This document shows, in pieces, positions 1-15,200 of a stretch of 64,000 nt of DNA. The notes below the pieces were generated by a model, which had not been told where the DNA came from, ran no database searches, and saw nothing but the letters and a program-made list of their open reading frames with translations. The translations under genes were made by a program, and so were the position numbers. The DNA comes from Diphasiastrum complanatum (taxonomy: Eukaryota > Streptophyta > Lycopodiopsida > Lycopodiales > Lycopodiaceae): positions 1,236,128-1,300,127 of the forward strand of contig CM055107.1 of assembly GCA_029204225.1 (NCBI GenBank). The letters run 5' to 3'. Every line of letters begins with the position of its first letter. The stretch's first letter is position 1.

Positions 1-204
1 CACCTGGCGTTCGGCCCAATCCACATGTATTTCTTAATGTACAACTCATTGTGATCTTCTTTCATCCGTTTGGTTGCTACTAACTATTGGCAAAACCGAG
101 ATGCCAAAGGACATAAAGGCAAACAAATTGAGCAAGCTCAATGAAGCACCAATCTTGCATTTGTATTACCTATAAAAAAAAACAAAGTCTGAAAAAAGAA
201 AGTA

Positions 205-690
205 ATCTTCGTAACCATACTGCTTCTTGTGTAGCATCGCTGAGTGCTCGATATTCTGCTTCCGTCAAGGATAAGACTACTGTACGTTGCTTTTTGTTGC
301 TCCATGAAATTGCAGTTGTGCCATAACTGAATGTATGACCACTGGTAGATCTTCTGTCATCAATGTTACCTGCCTAATTGGCATTTGTGTAACCTACCAA
401 CATTGGTGCTTTAGGCTGATCATACTTTAGGCTTGTCTTTTTCCATTGGATTTTTCGTATCAAAATCCACTTCCTTCTTGACATGTACTTTCGCTCCCTC
501 ATTAAAAGGTTCAGTGATCACTTCAACTTGTTCACCTTGGCCCATCTCGTCAAATGTAGCATCCCTAGAAATCACAAGCTTCTGTGCATTTGTGTCATAC
601 ATCTTGTATGCCTTGGCCTTCTCATCATATCCAAGGAAAATACACTTGATAGCTTTTGCATCCAATTTTCTTCATTTCTCATCAGGAATA
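205..690 (-). pseudogene. Ty1/copia pol remnant: integrase C-terminal part fused to RNase H
   Basis: Read on the minus strand. From about 690 to 420 it encodes the region after the copia integrase core (KCIFLGYDEKAKAY, then ATFDEMGQ). From about 400 to 205 it encodes the copia RNase H segment (SYGTTAISW, KKQRTV, SLTEAEY, EAVWL). The whole reverse transcriptase that normally lies between them is missing, so this is an internally deleted copy. The integrase part closely matches the plus-strand copia at 6180-6330, so both belong to one family. Family assignment is by motif recognition. Confidence 0.75.
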
Positions 691-699
691 TGAGCATAA

Positions 700-2411
700 G
701 CATCACTACAAACAAAGAGCAGACGGATGAGGATAAAGTTAGAATTTTGCCAGGTCTTCTGTGGAAGCAGGCTAGGATTTGGTATAGTCAATTAGTACCG
801 AAAATAGTAAATACTTAGAACGCTTTTAAAGCAGCATTCCTTAAACAGTTTAGGGAGATATGATATTCCACTAGATTGTTGGCTCGGCTTAACTCTGTTG
901 AAAAAAAGCCAAAGGAATCACTTAGGAAGTATACTCGTAGGGTTAAGAATTTAATAGGAAAGTTAGGAGCCCAGTATCCAGTCCCTATGCAAAATGAATG
1001 GTTCTTGGGTGGTTTGCCTAAGAAAATGGATTGTTATTGTCGACAGGGTTTGATGACTTCTTTGGAAGACGTCATTGCCTCTGCCGAGAATTACGAAACC
1101 TCTCGAATTTCTCGCAAATAGAGAAATGAAAGAAAAAGTAGTAAAAAACACAAATTTAAACGAACAGAAGAATCTGAAACATCTACTGAGTCTGAATCAG
1201 AATCTGATTCAGTGGATATAGGAGAATCTTCTGAGTATTCATCTTATTCTTCTTCATCGGAAGAAAATCTTCTTATAGGAAAACTAAGAATAGGAACTCA
1301 GAAAGAAAGAAAAGAATGGAGAAATCTGAAAAGATGGATCCATTAAGGAAAAGTGTTGAGTTGTTAACAAGAGAAATGAGTGATCTAAAGGTCCAAATAT
1401 CTGATGTTAAAGCCAAACAAAAGAAAGCGAAGCCTAATGCCAATGTTTGGTGTACTGCATGTGGGAAGGAAGGCCATTCTAAGACCAACTGTCCCAGTTT
1501 ACAAACTAATTATTTAGAAGATGAACTATTCCTCTGTCCGATTAATAATCATGAGGAGGTAGCTTATACTGCAACTCCTACTAACCAAAAAACTATGATA
1601 CCAAAACAGTGTACTGGTCAACAGTACACTATTTTGCGAAGGGGTGGAACACGAGATTCCACTCCACCAACCAGAGTAAGGGGTTCGTGCTACAATTGCG
1701 GAGCCCCGGGTCACTATTCGCCTGATTGCCCTGAATCCAGGAGATCAGTAGGATACGTGCCGCTCTGCGCTAACTGTAAAGGTGAAGGGCATGTCACTGC
1801 TGAATGTCCTCAGCCACAACAGCCATGGTCTAAACCAAAGTTTGTAAACTCGCCTAGGGAAGACGACCTTCGGCCATCTAAGACTAACACTGACATGATA
1901 GTTCAGAGAATAGAAGTAGAGTCTGAATTATTAGATCAAGATCATTAATGGCAGATTTAGAAGAAAAAGTAAATAAAGTAACTACAAGAAGCAGTAAAGA
2001 TTCTTTAGCTCTTAAAGATAAGACAAAAATTGCGAAAAAAAAGCGAAAAACGCGACAGAAAAAGTGAAGGTCACAGAACAGTTAGTAAAAATTCCTAGTA
2101 ATAAAGAATTAAAGCTTGATAAGTCTAATGGAAAACATTATGATGTTGATATTAGTTCAGAAGCTAAGAAGCTTTTAGATGAAGAAACTAGAAAAGTTAA
2201 AAAAGTGACATTTTCAGATCCAGTTATAAGTAGCGAGATACCTAGAGATCTGTCGTCACTTAGAAAACATTCTTATAATATTGTCGAAGACCTTGTTTTT
2301 AGAATGCCCAATATAACTTTTAAACAGTTATTAAATGATAACCAATATTATAAAAAAGAAATTAAGCAATTTTTGCAAAATAAAAGAGAAGAAAAGCAAA
2401 GTTACCAGTAG
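700..2411 (+). pseudogene. LTR-retrotransposon gag remnant with three zinc knuckles
   Basis: A gag-like reading frame broken by stops near 816, 864 and 1119 and by at least one frameshift. The N-terminal part (about 700-1120) has the retrotransposon-gag pattern of a WY segment, then ESLRKYTRRVKNL, then a FLGGLP segment. An acidic Ser/Glu-rich stretch follows. The 1316-1948 frame carries three CX2CX4HX4C knuckles: CTACGKEGHSKTNC, CYNCGAPGHYSPDC and CANCKGEGHVTAEC. The 2064-2411 frame is lysine-rich and ends in an NITFKQLLNDN segment, reminiscent of the stretch before the protease in Ty3/gypsy polyproteins. No protease or RT follows, because another element's LTR begins near 2530. Most likely Ty3/gypsy; a pararetrovirus-like origin cannot be excluded from gag alone. 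Confidence 0.6.
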
Positions 2412-2529
2412 TCAACATAGGAATAGTTAATTATGGTGATGAAGGCCAACCAAAAATTTTGTGAAGAATTGAAAAAGATTATCTATTTTAGATATAGGGG
2501 TCTTATGTTTTTTATATCAAGCATCTAGG

Positions 2530-3192
2530 TGTTGGATGTTGATAGGAAAAAATTTGGCATAGATGGCAAATTATGCATTTCCACTTGTAATGCCACTATT
2601 GAGCCAAAATAGAGTAAGAGGCTAAACTCGTGCCAATTAGAGTGTAGACAAGTGTAATGCTTTTGTTTGATGAATTCTAAGAGGTCCAATAGGATTTAGA
2701 GGTTTAACCATGTGAGGTCCAATAGGAATTTGAGGTTTGCTTGAAAATAGTCCAATAGAACTAAGAGGTGCATGGATCAATGGTCTAATAGGATTAAGAG
2801 GTGACAAGGTGTGGTCCAATCATAGTTAAGCATAGTGGTAGCTCGTGGATCTACTAGTATCATTGTACTCCTCTTTGGATCTAATTGATTTGGAGATTGT
2901 GTGGATTTTGAGTGTTACTGGATTTCTAGCTTTCTCTCTCTACTCGAGAGCTCATGATGGTTTTCTCTCTCTACCCGAGGAGAGTAGATTGTTTTTACTT
3001 AGAATAATTTTTTAATACTTCCCACACGTGTGAGTGAGAGTTGGAAGTGATTGAATGCATGTAGTAGTGTGTTTTTGCTATAGAATCAAAGGTAGACCTT
3101 GAATCTCAATCTAGTCTTGATCTTGGTGCATCTACACACCTTAGGAGATCACAAGTACATGTTGTGGACACTCCACACGTGTGAAATCTACA
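2530..3192 (+). repeat. 5' LTR of a copia-type retrotransposon
   Basis: The segment starts TGTTGG and ends CTACA, immediately followed by a tRNA primer-binding site, which sets the right border precisely. The left border is inferred from the TG start. It contains two CACACGTGTG palindromes, near 3024 and 3172. No downstream LTR partner was seen in the window. The border layout (LTR ending CA, primer site with no spacer) matches the minus-strand element at 51877-55057. Confidence 0.6.
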
Positions 3193-3205
3193 TGGTATCA
3201 GAGCC
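3193..3205 (+). other. Primer-binding site for initiator-Met tRNA
   Basis: TGGTATCAGAGCC is the standard plant LTR-retrotransposon primer site complementary to the 3' end of initiator methionine tRNA. It directly abuts the LTR at 2530-3192. Confidence 0.85.
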
Positions 3206-4328
3206 TACCTAAGGTTTCCATGCATTTTGATCCATTTAAGTGAAAACTATTCATCAATCTTGAGCTAGAAATTGTCAAGGTCCATTTTCCTAGCTATCTT
3301 GTTCAATTTTGGATCAAAAGAGATCAAAAGGACATTGATTGGGTCTGACCTAGTATTGTACGGAATCAGGTGCTCAGGCACGTGTGAGGAACATCCAATT
3401 TCAGTTTGAAAGTTCTCTCTCATGCTTGATCCATTTATCTTGCTTGATAGCTTGTTTTGAAGCTATTTTTGTCTAGTTTCTGATGCAATTCAGTTTTCTT
3501 CATTTGGTTGAGCCAATCAAAAGTTATAAGCTTTTGAAGAGGGTTAGGTAGGGCACCTAGACCTGGGTGGACACATTAAGTTTGGTCAAGATATTGCTTG
3601 GTTGATCCAAAATCACAGTTGTATGCTTACCAATCTCATCTATATGTGATCTAGGCATTGTTTTGAGATCTTAGCCATTTTGTTTCATGCAATATCATTG
3701 TATTTGAGTCAAATTTGGTTTCTTAGTGTACTTCACACGTGCTAAGAGTGTTTGATCCTAACTTTGCCCATACTCCATCATTTGATGTGAAATAGATCTT
3801 GTTTTAGAAAGATTATTAGCAAAAATGCCGAAACTAGTTTACATTTTAGCGAAAATGCCAAAGGATGCCGCATTGTTTGTATTGCAAAAAGCCCGAGACC
3901 TTTGCTACATTTTATACTTTGCAAAAAACCCGACACTACATTGGAATTTACCATTTTAGAAATACGAAAATTGCGACACTTACCTTCGCAATTTTCGGGA
4001 TTTTTTACCTTCCGACACGTTCACATTTTTTGCATAATAATTTTTGCTTTGATTTACCAAGCGAAGCATTTGTGTATTTTGTTTATTTATCTATTTATTT
4101 ATTTTTGTTTCTAGGACTAGACACTTTATTATTGAGTATGTACCTTCAAAACAAAGGACACGCTTCCATTTAATATTAGTCTAATCTATCAAAATACCAT
4201 CAATACGTCTAAAACCTCAAACACTTCAGTTGTTGTTGCTACCACTTTCCATCACTCTTGCTCTCCGAATTGCGAATTGTTGCGATCAAGATCTTGTCTG
4301 CCATCGCTCGTTTACATTTGCAAGCACT
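3206..4328 (+). other. Retrotransposon leader, then unassigned AT-rich sequence
   Basis: Up to about 3820 this reads as a non-coding leader behind the primer site, with another CACGTG box near 3381. From about 3825 a different sequence begins, with repeated short phrases such as GCGAAAATGCC and TTGCAAAAA. I see no coding region that can be defended. Confidence 0.35.
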
Positions 4329-4957
4329 ATGGCGATTGTATTCAAAACGTACCCAAAGCCAGTGATACCAGTATTATAACCACTAGCTGTTCGAGCGCGA
4401 ATTGAAGATCTTCTTCAATTCAATCCATCAGTAGTTCTTATTGATTTATGTTATGAAATCTGGGCGAAACAGAAGAAGGAAATATTTTCACAATCGTCCG
4501 CAATCAAGAGATTGTTATCACAGAGGGGTTTCACTGTCGTGCCTTAGGATTGCCTATGGACGGCAGTATGCCAGTTACTAAACCAGATTTCATTGCGGAG
4601 AGCGGAGCTTTTCAAGAAGAGACTTATCTTGAGAAATGGGGATACAAACTCTCTTACATAAGAGACCCCAATCTCAAGAGCTTCGTTGGATTTGCTCTTG
4701 CTTCTATCTTCTTACCGGAGCAAGAGTACACAATTTCAAATACCAATATGGGAATGATCATTGCAGAAGTTAGTGAAGCGATTCGAGATGTATTCTCCAC
4801 CTCAATATGTTCTGATCTCCTTCACTTTGTTACTAGTGCATCTTTCTGCCCAAGTCACATACTCTATGAATTTGTCAAATGCTTCTCATTTATTCTGAAT
4901 AAAATAGACTCTGACAAATTTACTATAATCATCAATAAAGGTTATGTAATATTTTGA
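4329..4957 (+). pseudogene. Frameshifted ORF, possibly plant-mobile-domain-like
   Basis: From the ATG at 4329 a frame runs with one in-frame TAA (near 4377). It must shift frame near 4540 to continue as the 4550-4957 frame. The joined reading contains RARIEDLLQFNP, RLLSQRGFTVV, LGLPMDGSMPV and FVGFALASIFLPEQEY. The GLPxDGxPV phrase and the later hydrophobic segment ending in FLPE recall the plant mobile domain found in MULE-associated and transposon-associated proteins, but the resemblance is weak. No zinc finger or catalytic motif is visible. The stop plus frameshift make it a pseudogene. Function is not assigned. Confidence 0.35.
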
Positions 4958-5239
4958 GCCTCCTACTGAGATCACATTGAAAGGTCTGTGGTGCTAGGAC
5001 CTATTATAGGCAGGTGGGCAATTACCTTGATAAACATCAATTTGATGATAATCAATACGAGGATGATGAAGGTGAAAGCTCAATCTTGTTCATTATGGTG
5101 CTAATGACAAGTGATGAAGCCAACGATAGTGGGGCATCAAAGCACATGAGTTCAAGGAAGAAATAGTTTTCAGAATTCAAAAAAATACACAATGGTGATG
5201 AAGTTGGACAAGTTGATGGCTACTAGTGAAGCTATCCAA

Positions 5240-6528
5240 CGATATGATAAAGCATACAAGCAATGTATAGTATGTACCTGGCTTAGTTAACAATTTATTA
5301 TCGGTTGGCTGATCAACAACTCAATGTGAGTTTGATAGCGACAAATGTCTTGTGAAGAACATCAAGAATCACTACAAAGTAATTGCTACAGGAGCTAGAG
5401 TCAACGAAAATAAGCTCTACAAATTGAATGCAAGATCTGTTGATAGTTGAAGTGATACTTGCCATCAACAAATTGGTCATATTAGTGCTCAAAATTTACA
5501 AATTCTCAAGAGAAGTAGCCTAGTTATTGGATTGTCTAATATCTTGTTTGAAGAAAAAATTTGTGAAGGTTGCATTTTGGGAAACAACAAAGAGAGATAT
5601 TTCTCAAACATGGACCAAGGAGAGCCAGTAAAAGCCTCGATCTTGTCCATAGTGATCTATGTGGACCAATGCAAACTAGGTCTCTTAGTGGCTGCTATTA
5701 TTTTATTACCTTTATTGATGACTATAGTAGATGCATTTGGATTTATTTCATAAGCAATAAATCAGATTCTTTTGCTAAGTTCTTGGAATTCCAGGCATTA
5801 GTTGAAAAGCAATCAGGATGTTGCATCAAGACTTTGAGATTTTATGGAGGTGGTGAGTATTTTTCGACAAAATTTATAGAATTGTGCAAAGATCAAGGGA
5901 TCAAGAGACAAACTACAATACCTTATTTGCCACAACAAAATGGAGTTGCGAAATGAAAGAACAGATTTATTGTTGAGATGGCTAGGGCAATTCTCAAAAG
6001 TAAGGGTTGCCAAACACCTTTTGGGCAGAAGCTTGCAACACAACTACTCACGTCCTGAATCGGTGTTCTACAAAATCAGTGGTAGGCAAGACACCTCATG
6101 AAGCTTTTACTGGAAAGAAACCTAATATTTCTCACTTGAGAGTCTTTGTTTGTGATGCTTACGCTCATATTCTTGATGAGAAACGAAGGAAACTGGATGC
6201 AAAAGCTGTCAAGTGTATTTTCCTTGGATATGATGAGAAGGCCAAGGCATACAGAATGTATGATATGAATGTGCATAAGTTTATGATTTCTTTGGATGCT
6301 ACATTTGATGAGATGGGTCAAGATAAACAAACTGAAGTGATTACTAAACCTTTTGATGATGGAGTGAAATTACAGGTCAAGAAGGAAGTGGATTTGGATG
6401 TGAAAGATACAAGAGACAAAGGCAAAATTGATGCTAAAACTCCAAGGCAGGTACCTAACGGGTACTTGTTAGTCATAGGTGATGCTAAGAAGGGAGATCT
6501 CATGAATCTAGGCTACTCTGAAGAGTAG
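5240..6528 (+). pseudogene. Ty1/copia GAG-pre-integrase and integrase remnant
   Basis: The order is a pre-integrase segment (LVNNLLSVG), an HHCC zinc-binding segment (CHQQIGHIS ... CEGC) and the integrase core starting HSDLCGPM with FIDDYSRC. It continues with a second part (ACNTTTHVLNRCSTKSV, GKTPHEAF, SHLRVFVCDAYAHI) to ATFDEMGQ. Frameshifts occur near 5590 and 6000. The second catalytic Asp, expected in RSDxGGE, is replaced (RFYGGGEY). The catalytic Glu site reads NGVAK followed by a stop. The RT is absent. The enzyme is therefore dead by catalytic residues as well as by frame breaks. Confidence 0.8.
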
Positions 6529-6579
6529 TTCGCACTCGTCTCTCCTCCTGCAAAGAAGCCTACAGGGCTGAAGTTGTTG

Positions 6580-7290
6580 TTTAAGCAGTATGTTCTCACT
6601 TTCGAAGGAGTTGGACTGCTCTTACATTTCTTCCAACACTTCGAGCGTGGCATCCTGCCTTCTTTTCGCTTCTTCAAACTCTGTATCTTTTCTGCTCAGC
6701 TCTGTATTGGATGCTTCAAGCTCCTCATTTCTATAGGCCAACTCAGCCTTTGTTTTGTTCAGCTCTATATCTTTTTGGGTGAGGTCTGCACGGACTCTTT
6801 CATACTTGGACCCCAGCTTCCTGGATACCTTCTCCAAGCTAGCAAGATGCTGAATAGCTACCCGAGTATCTGGTAGTAGTGTTCCAAAAACCTTTTGATA
6901 TAACTTGGCATCAAGGATTGGTTCCTCGACGTCACTTTTGCTGCCCTACTGGTCATCAGAAAGCTGTTTTGCTCCTTGTGGTTCTAGCTCTTGTGGTATT
7001 ACAGCCTGATTATGCTCCTGATCAGCAGTGTCCTCCACCTCCTCTTCCGCATTACTATTTCCTTCTTTGCTGGACAGTGGTGTGTACTGGAATGATGGCG
7101 AAGTCATCCTCACCGTGCTCCCTTGACTTGATGATGATGATGATGATGTGGCTGCTACGGTGGTTGCCTTTGATGTCTGCATCTGGGATTCCATCTCAAT
7201 TGATGGGGCTAGCTCTGGTAGTACTGGTGCAATCTTGATATCCTCCTGCACTATCAACACACAGCATGCATACATAAAATGCCCATCTGC
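6580..7290 (-). pseudogene. Coiled-coil protein remnant of unknown family
   Basis: Two minus-strand open segments, 7275-6946 and 6837-6622, probably once joined. The first is rich in Ser, Gln and Glu with a run of eight serines. The second is a regular heptad-like, charged helix (DLTQKDIELNKTKAEL, ELSRKDTEFEEAKRR) typical of a coiled coil. No enzymatic motif is visible. A C-terminal coiled coil of this kind occurs in transposon-associated plant proteins, so it may be the tail of an element ORF on the opposite strand to its neighbours. I do not recognise it. Confidence 0.35.
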
Positions 7291-7553
7291 TAGCCCAGCC
7301 TGGAGAACTGATTAACTCTTATTAATTTACAAAATTGCTTGAAAGCAATATGTCCGAAGGCAATCTGTTCTCCATTTAAAGTTGGGTCCCTTCATAACGA
7401 AGAGTTTTAATGAAGAAATCCAATTTTTGGCCCTTCAGTACTTTGTAAGCTACACTTCACAATCTAAAAATGAAGTTTGCTACTTTTGATCTAGACCACA
7501 TATTTGGGCCCACGAGACTCAATTTCCACCATCGACTTGACTCAACTCACGAA

Positions 7554-11077
<3,524 letters not shown>

Positions 11078-11162
11078 CACATTGGGGTTAGCTCATTTGG
11101 TTAGCCTACCATCAAAAGTTTCTTTGGTCCTAACTTTAAGTCTTCCCTTCAAAATCAAGAAG
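11078..11162 (+). mobile_element. Diverged copy of the 86-bp tRNA-like SINE
   Basis: Alignable end to end with the two identical elements at 55299-55384 and 58540-58625 (there on the minus strand). It shares GGGGTTxGCTCA near the start, AAAGTTTCTTTGGTCC in the middle and a CAAGAAG end. It is clearly older: the B-box equivalent has decayed (TAACTTTAAGTC in place of CAGGTTCGAGCC). No convincing target-site duplication remains. Confidence 0.7.
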
Positions 11163-11268
11163 CACCATGTCCACCCATACATACCAAGGCCTGAGGATGA
11201 AAAAGGCACAAGCAAAAGCCCACACGGTGCTAGTTAAGTGAGAGAGTGTCACTGACTTCATCTCACTT

Positions 11269-11390
11269 GACCTAGGCTTTTGAATGGGCACCTGGCATTA
11301 AATGCGTGCGCAAAGTCTATCAAAAAGCCGACCTAGGCTTTTGAATGGGCACCTGGCATTAAATGCTTGTGCAAAGTCTATCGAAAACCC
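11269..11390. repeat. 61-bp tandem duplication (2 units)
   Basis: The unit starting GACCTAGGCTTTTGAATGG occurs at 11269 and 11330 with a few substitutions. It lies about 640 bp upstream of the reductase start codon. Confidence 0.9.
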
Positions 11391-11713
11391 CAAGGAATCT
11401 TCAACTTGTCAGTTGAGTGGCAATTGCCACATTGGCTCATGAACAAAGAATCAAGATTCTCGCACCCATGGATTAAAATATATGTGCATGAACTTTTACA
11501 TAAATAGATTGGCCTTTCACTAGAATAGGCCCAGGCAATACATGTCGGGTGCCATCCAAAGATGCACCTATAGTGAAAGAGTGTCCTTGGCATGCCGTGC
11601 ATATGCATTTGAAATCCTCAAGCAATAAAGTGTCATTATGGTTTTTTAGGATCAATTATGGGATATAAAGCCTATGGTTTTTACAGGTTTTGCCTTGTGT
11701 TATGGGGCCAGCT

Positions 11714-11721
11714 GCTATAAA
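11714..11721 (+). promoter_or_regulatory. Candidate TATA box of the aldo/keto reductase gene
   Basis: CTATAAAA lies about 305 bp upstream of the ATG at 12027 and would place a transcription start near 11745. It is assigned by motif and position only; the 5' UTR would contain the C run at 11766-11791. Confidence 0.3.
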
Positions 11722-11765
11722 ATTGTTAGAATATGTAGCGTGTGCTGGGCTGGGCTGATCGATCA

Positions 11766-11791
11766 CCCCCCCCCCCCCCCCCCCCCCCCCC
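11766..11791. repeat. 26-nt poly-C tract upstream of the reductase
   Basis: A pure run of C about 235 nt before the start codon, followed by ACGGG. Long C runs are prone to length change and can form i-motif or G-quadruplex structures on the complementary strand. Its exact length may also be uncertain for sequencing reasons. Confidence 0.9.
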
Positions 11792-12026
11792 ACGGGTTTC
11801 GTGTCCCTTTGCCACCACTAATAAAAGAAGACATGGGAGCTGCATTTTGAATTACACTAAACTAATAAGTTATCCTTCTTAAGTAACCAGCTTTGTAGCC
11901 TATCCTATCTACAGAGGCACTCCAGAGACCACCAGTTACCGCATAATGGGATTGGGAGCTGCAAAGCAAAAGCAGTAGTCAGCTGAAGTTTATTTTATTA
12001 CTGCTAGGACTACTACTAATACAAAT

Positions 12027-12222
12027 ATGACAAGTGCATTCCCTTGTTTGGTCCTTCATTTGCCTTCTTCACGTTTTATGGGCAGATTTGAGAAGCTAGG
12101 CAGCTGCTGTAAAAGGGTTCGTAAAGGAGTGCGGTTGCAATGCACTTCTCGGGCTGTCGATCCAAACGCAGCTGGTGGAAGTACGCCTTTTTCCTTGACT
12201 AGCTGCCTGAATTGTGATGATG
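12027..12222 (+). CDS. Reductase exon 1: start codon and transit peptide
   Basis: ATG at 12027; 65 codons plus one base. It encodes a hydrophobic, Ser-rich and basic N-terminus ([15 protein letters not shown] ... [10 protein letters not shown]) with a plausible processing site near Cys-Thr-Ser at about residue 40. The donor used is GATG|GTACTC. A second donor at 12230|12231 with acceptor 12827 would also keep the frame. Confidence 0.7.
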
Positions 12223-15200
12223 GTACTCCAGTGTCCATGCAGGATTCCCATAGAGGATAGAAATTATGCTACTAGGAAGTATGTAGATCAACAAGCCAGC
12301 TTCCAACCAGAATTATGTAGTATGACATTTCGCTGATTGGAAATACTCTTGCAAAGCATAGACCTGTGCCGCACTTATTCCAGCCTGACACTCACAGGAG
12401 TACTCTGTTTAGTGAAAATCCATCTTTTGCTAAAGACAATAAATTTATTGCATTCTATCTTCAAAGTGACGTTCAAGTATAGCATTATCTAGTGGGTTTA
12501 ACGAGTAAACATTTGCCAGGGTTATCAGTATTAATTAGCTAGAAGAAATATATTTCACATGATGTTAAGTTGATGCATTCTGCTTCGGTCTTGCACGTGA
12601 CACTGATTTTATCCTCTTTTACTGATCAAGAACAAAATTTGGCGTTGGAAATCACTGAAAGTGTTTTGCTTCGATAATTCAGCCATGCAAGTATGTGCTA
12701 CCGTACATTTTCAGTAACTCCATTAGAAGATTATAACTGTTTAATGTCCCTGAAGGGCCTGAAGGGAGTTATTCTGCTATGGGGAATTAATTATTGTGAC
12801 CAGATGAGGAATATGTCATTGCAGAGTTGACGACCCTCGGTAAAACGTCTCTAAAAGTTTCAAAGCTGGGAGTAGGAACTCTACAATGGGGGGACCCAGG
12901 AAGTGGATTCGGAGACAAATATGTGGAAGAAGATTTGGGAAATGCATTTGATGAGCTTGTCAAGGGAGGCATCAATTTCTTCGATACAGCTGAGGTATTG
13001 TACTAGAGCGCGAAATTCATGGAGCATCATGGATAGATTGCTACTACGTGAAGCATATTAATCATCTTCAATAGCAAGCATATCTTTATATGTTGAAGTT
13101 CCAAATAGTAGACATTGCTTTATAATGAGAAATGCATTTTGATTCTATATCATGTGGCTTGTTGCTAGAAATGCTTGTTTTGACATGATATTTGAGAATT
13201 ATGATTAGTGTTATAGCTTGTTGAAAAATAGACCCCAAACGTTTTGACCTTGACTTTGACCGATGTTAGGGTTTTGATTGACATGCCTTTGCTGTTGCTT
13301 AAGGGTCATCACTTTTGATTGATGATTCCGTAGAGCCATAGAACTTCAATTATGAGTGTGCCCATAGAAAATTATGAAAGTCTAAAGAGGGTCTTTCGTA
13401 ATTTGGGAAGTAAATAAGAAAACAACTAGCTATGTGTAGCTTCACCACTTAACTGCTCTCATTTGTCTCTCAATGCCCAAATGACCGGCCACCAAGTCAT
13501 GGTAGATTGAAGGAAGTGTTTGAGAGAGACAGTTACATGCGAGGGAAGGGAAGAGACAAAGGAGACTTTAATGGGGATGGGTGTGGAATTTTTCTGTACA
13601 TCCTCATTTTTCAGCTATTGCTATTGCCTTCCACTTTGTGCTTACTTCACTGAAAGATTGTGAGTATGACAGGTTTGGAGCAATGAAGCACTTAGGAGAT
13701 TTTGTCCACACTGAGGTGCCTTGGATATGGTCAAAGGCCGGCCAACAATCATCTGGAGTGGAATTTAGAGTGGTTCAGTCGCATGGAGTTGGATCATCAG
13801 AATTTGTATGTTATTTGCTTCATAGATTGCTAAAAGTAAACAGTATGTTGCAAGTAGTTGACATTGACAGATTGGATCTCTCCCCATAAAGCTGCAAAAG
13901 TAGATTGGATCTCGCCCCATAAGTTGCAAAAGTAGTTACCTATTTAAAATGAAATTCAGCTTGATAGCTTATCTCATGAACCTGTCAAGTTCTTATTAAC
14001 CACTAAGGTATAAGATGCCATTGGTAGGAGATCAAATACGAACAAATGCATACATCACAACCTTGCTTCAAATGAATGGCTTATGTTCGTGAGAGTTAGT
14101 CTTGTAAAAAGGACCAATGGAATGTGAAATTCGTTAATGTTTATGCATTCTGGAAACTCACACAATCACATATCTTCCATACTTTTGAACAGATTTCGAG
14201 AAATTGTAACTAAGAATAATTGATGATAGTAGAACTGGAAAATGGGTGATAGAGGACTTGTGAAAACTATTTGTCAATGCTGTTTTTTGCATTCAGTCCT
14301 TTCCTCCAAAGGAAAATCTACAATTAAGGACAACATGATGTTGTTGGGATGGATTGGCTTATGAAACATAGGGTGTATCAATGGGTGTGTTGAATTCTAA
14401 TAACAAAATGGGAATGAAGAAGTGATACTTGCTGATTTGATTTTTTCCACTAGACTTGTAAGAACTTGGAAGAAAGGGTGTCAACTATTTTGACTAATTT
14501 TTGAAAGCTTTTTCCAAAGGTGTTTGTGGATACAAGTTTAAACATGAGCACAACCACGAAACCACTTCCTTGGGATTTCATGGTACAGAACCGTTCCGTA
14601 CATCAAAAAAACCTCTTTTTTTGTTTAAAAATGGTTTTTTTTAACCATTTTTCTTGCAAATTCTCTTAGAGAGGGGCCACACACATATATATAGAGGGGG
14701 GGCCATACACATTATTTAGAGGGGGTTCATTTTATTAGAAATTTTTTGCTATTTCTTTTTTGTTTTTTTGGCTTTTAAGTATATAGATAATAAAATTCAA
14801 AATTACAAAATTACAAAATAGAATAAATAGAACTAACGTGGCGGACCCCGGACGTGAACGTGCGTCCGGACGCGCGTTCGCGTCCGCGTCCGAAAGCGGA
14901 CAGCGTCTGCTTTTTTTTTTTTTTTTAATTTGATTTTTTTAGAGAAAAAAAAAAATATGGACGCGTCCGACCCCCGGACGCGTCCGGGTCTGGACGCCGG
15001 ATGCGGACACAGATTGCCCGCGTCCAGCCCGGACCTGAATCTGTACATGTTCCATGGATTTTTCCCCACGGAACTATATGGAACTATTTAGTATTAGTTC
15101 TTAGAGTGCAACATATTATTTTGAAAGTGATGGACAAGCTGAATGGTTGGATCATGTCTTAGAGGACATGTTAAGAATCTATCACATGAAGGAATGACTC

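Noticed and set aside
700-2411. Endogenous pararetrovirus (caulimovirid) coat protein
   Set aside because: Three zinc knuckles and basic tails could fit, but there is no movement protein, RT or viral primer site. An LTR-retrotransposon gag is the simpler reading.
12223-12230. Exon 1 ending at 12230 instead of 12222
   Set aside because: Both keep the frame, given acceptor 12827 for the longer form. The GTACTC donor with the first AG was preferred, but this is not decided by sequence alone.
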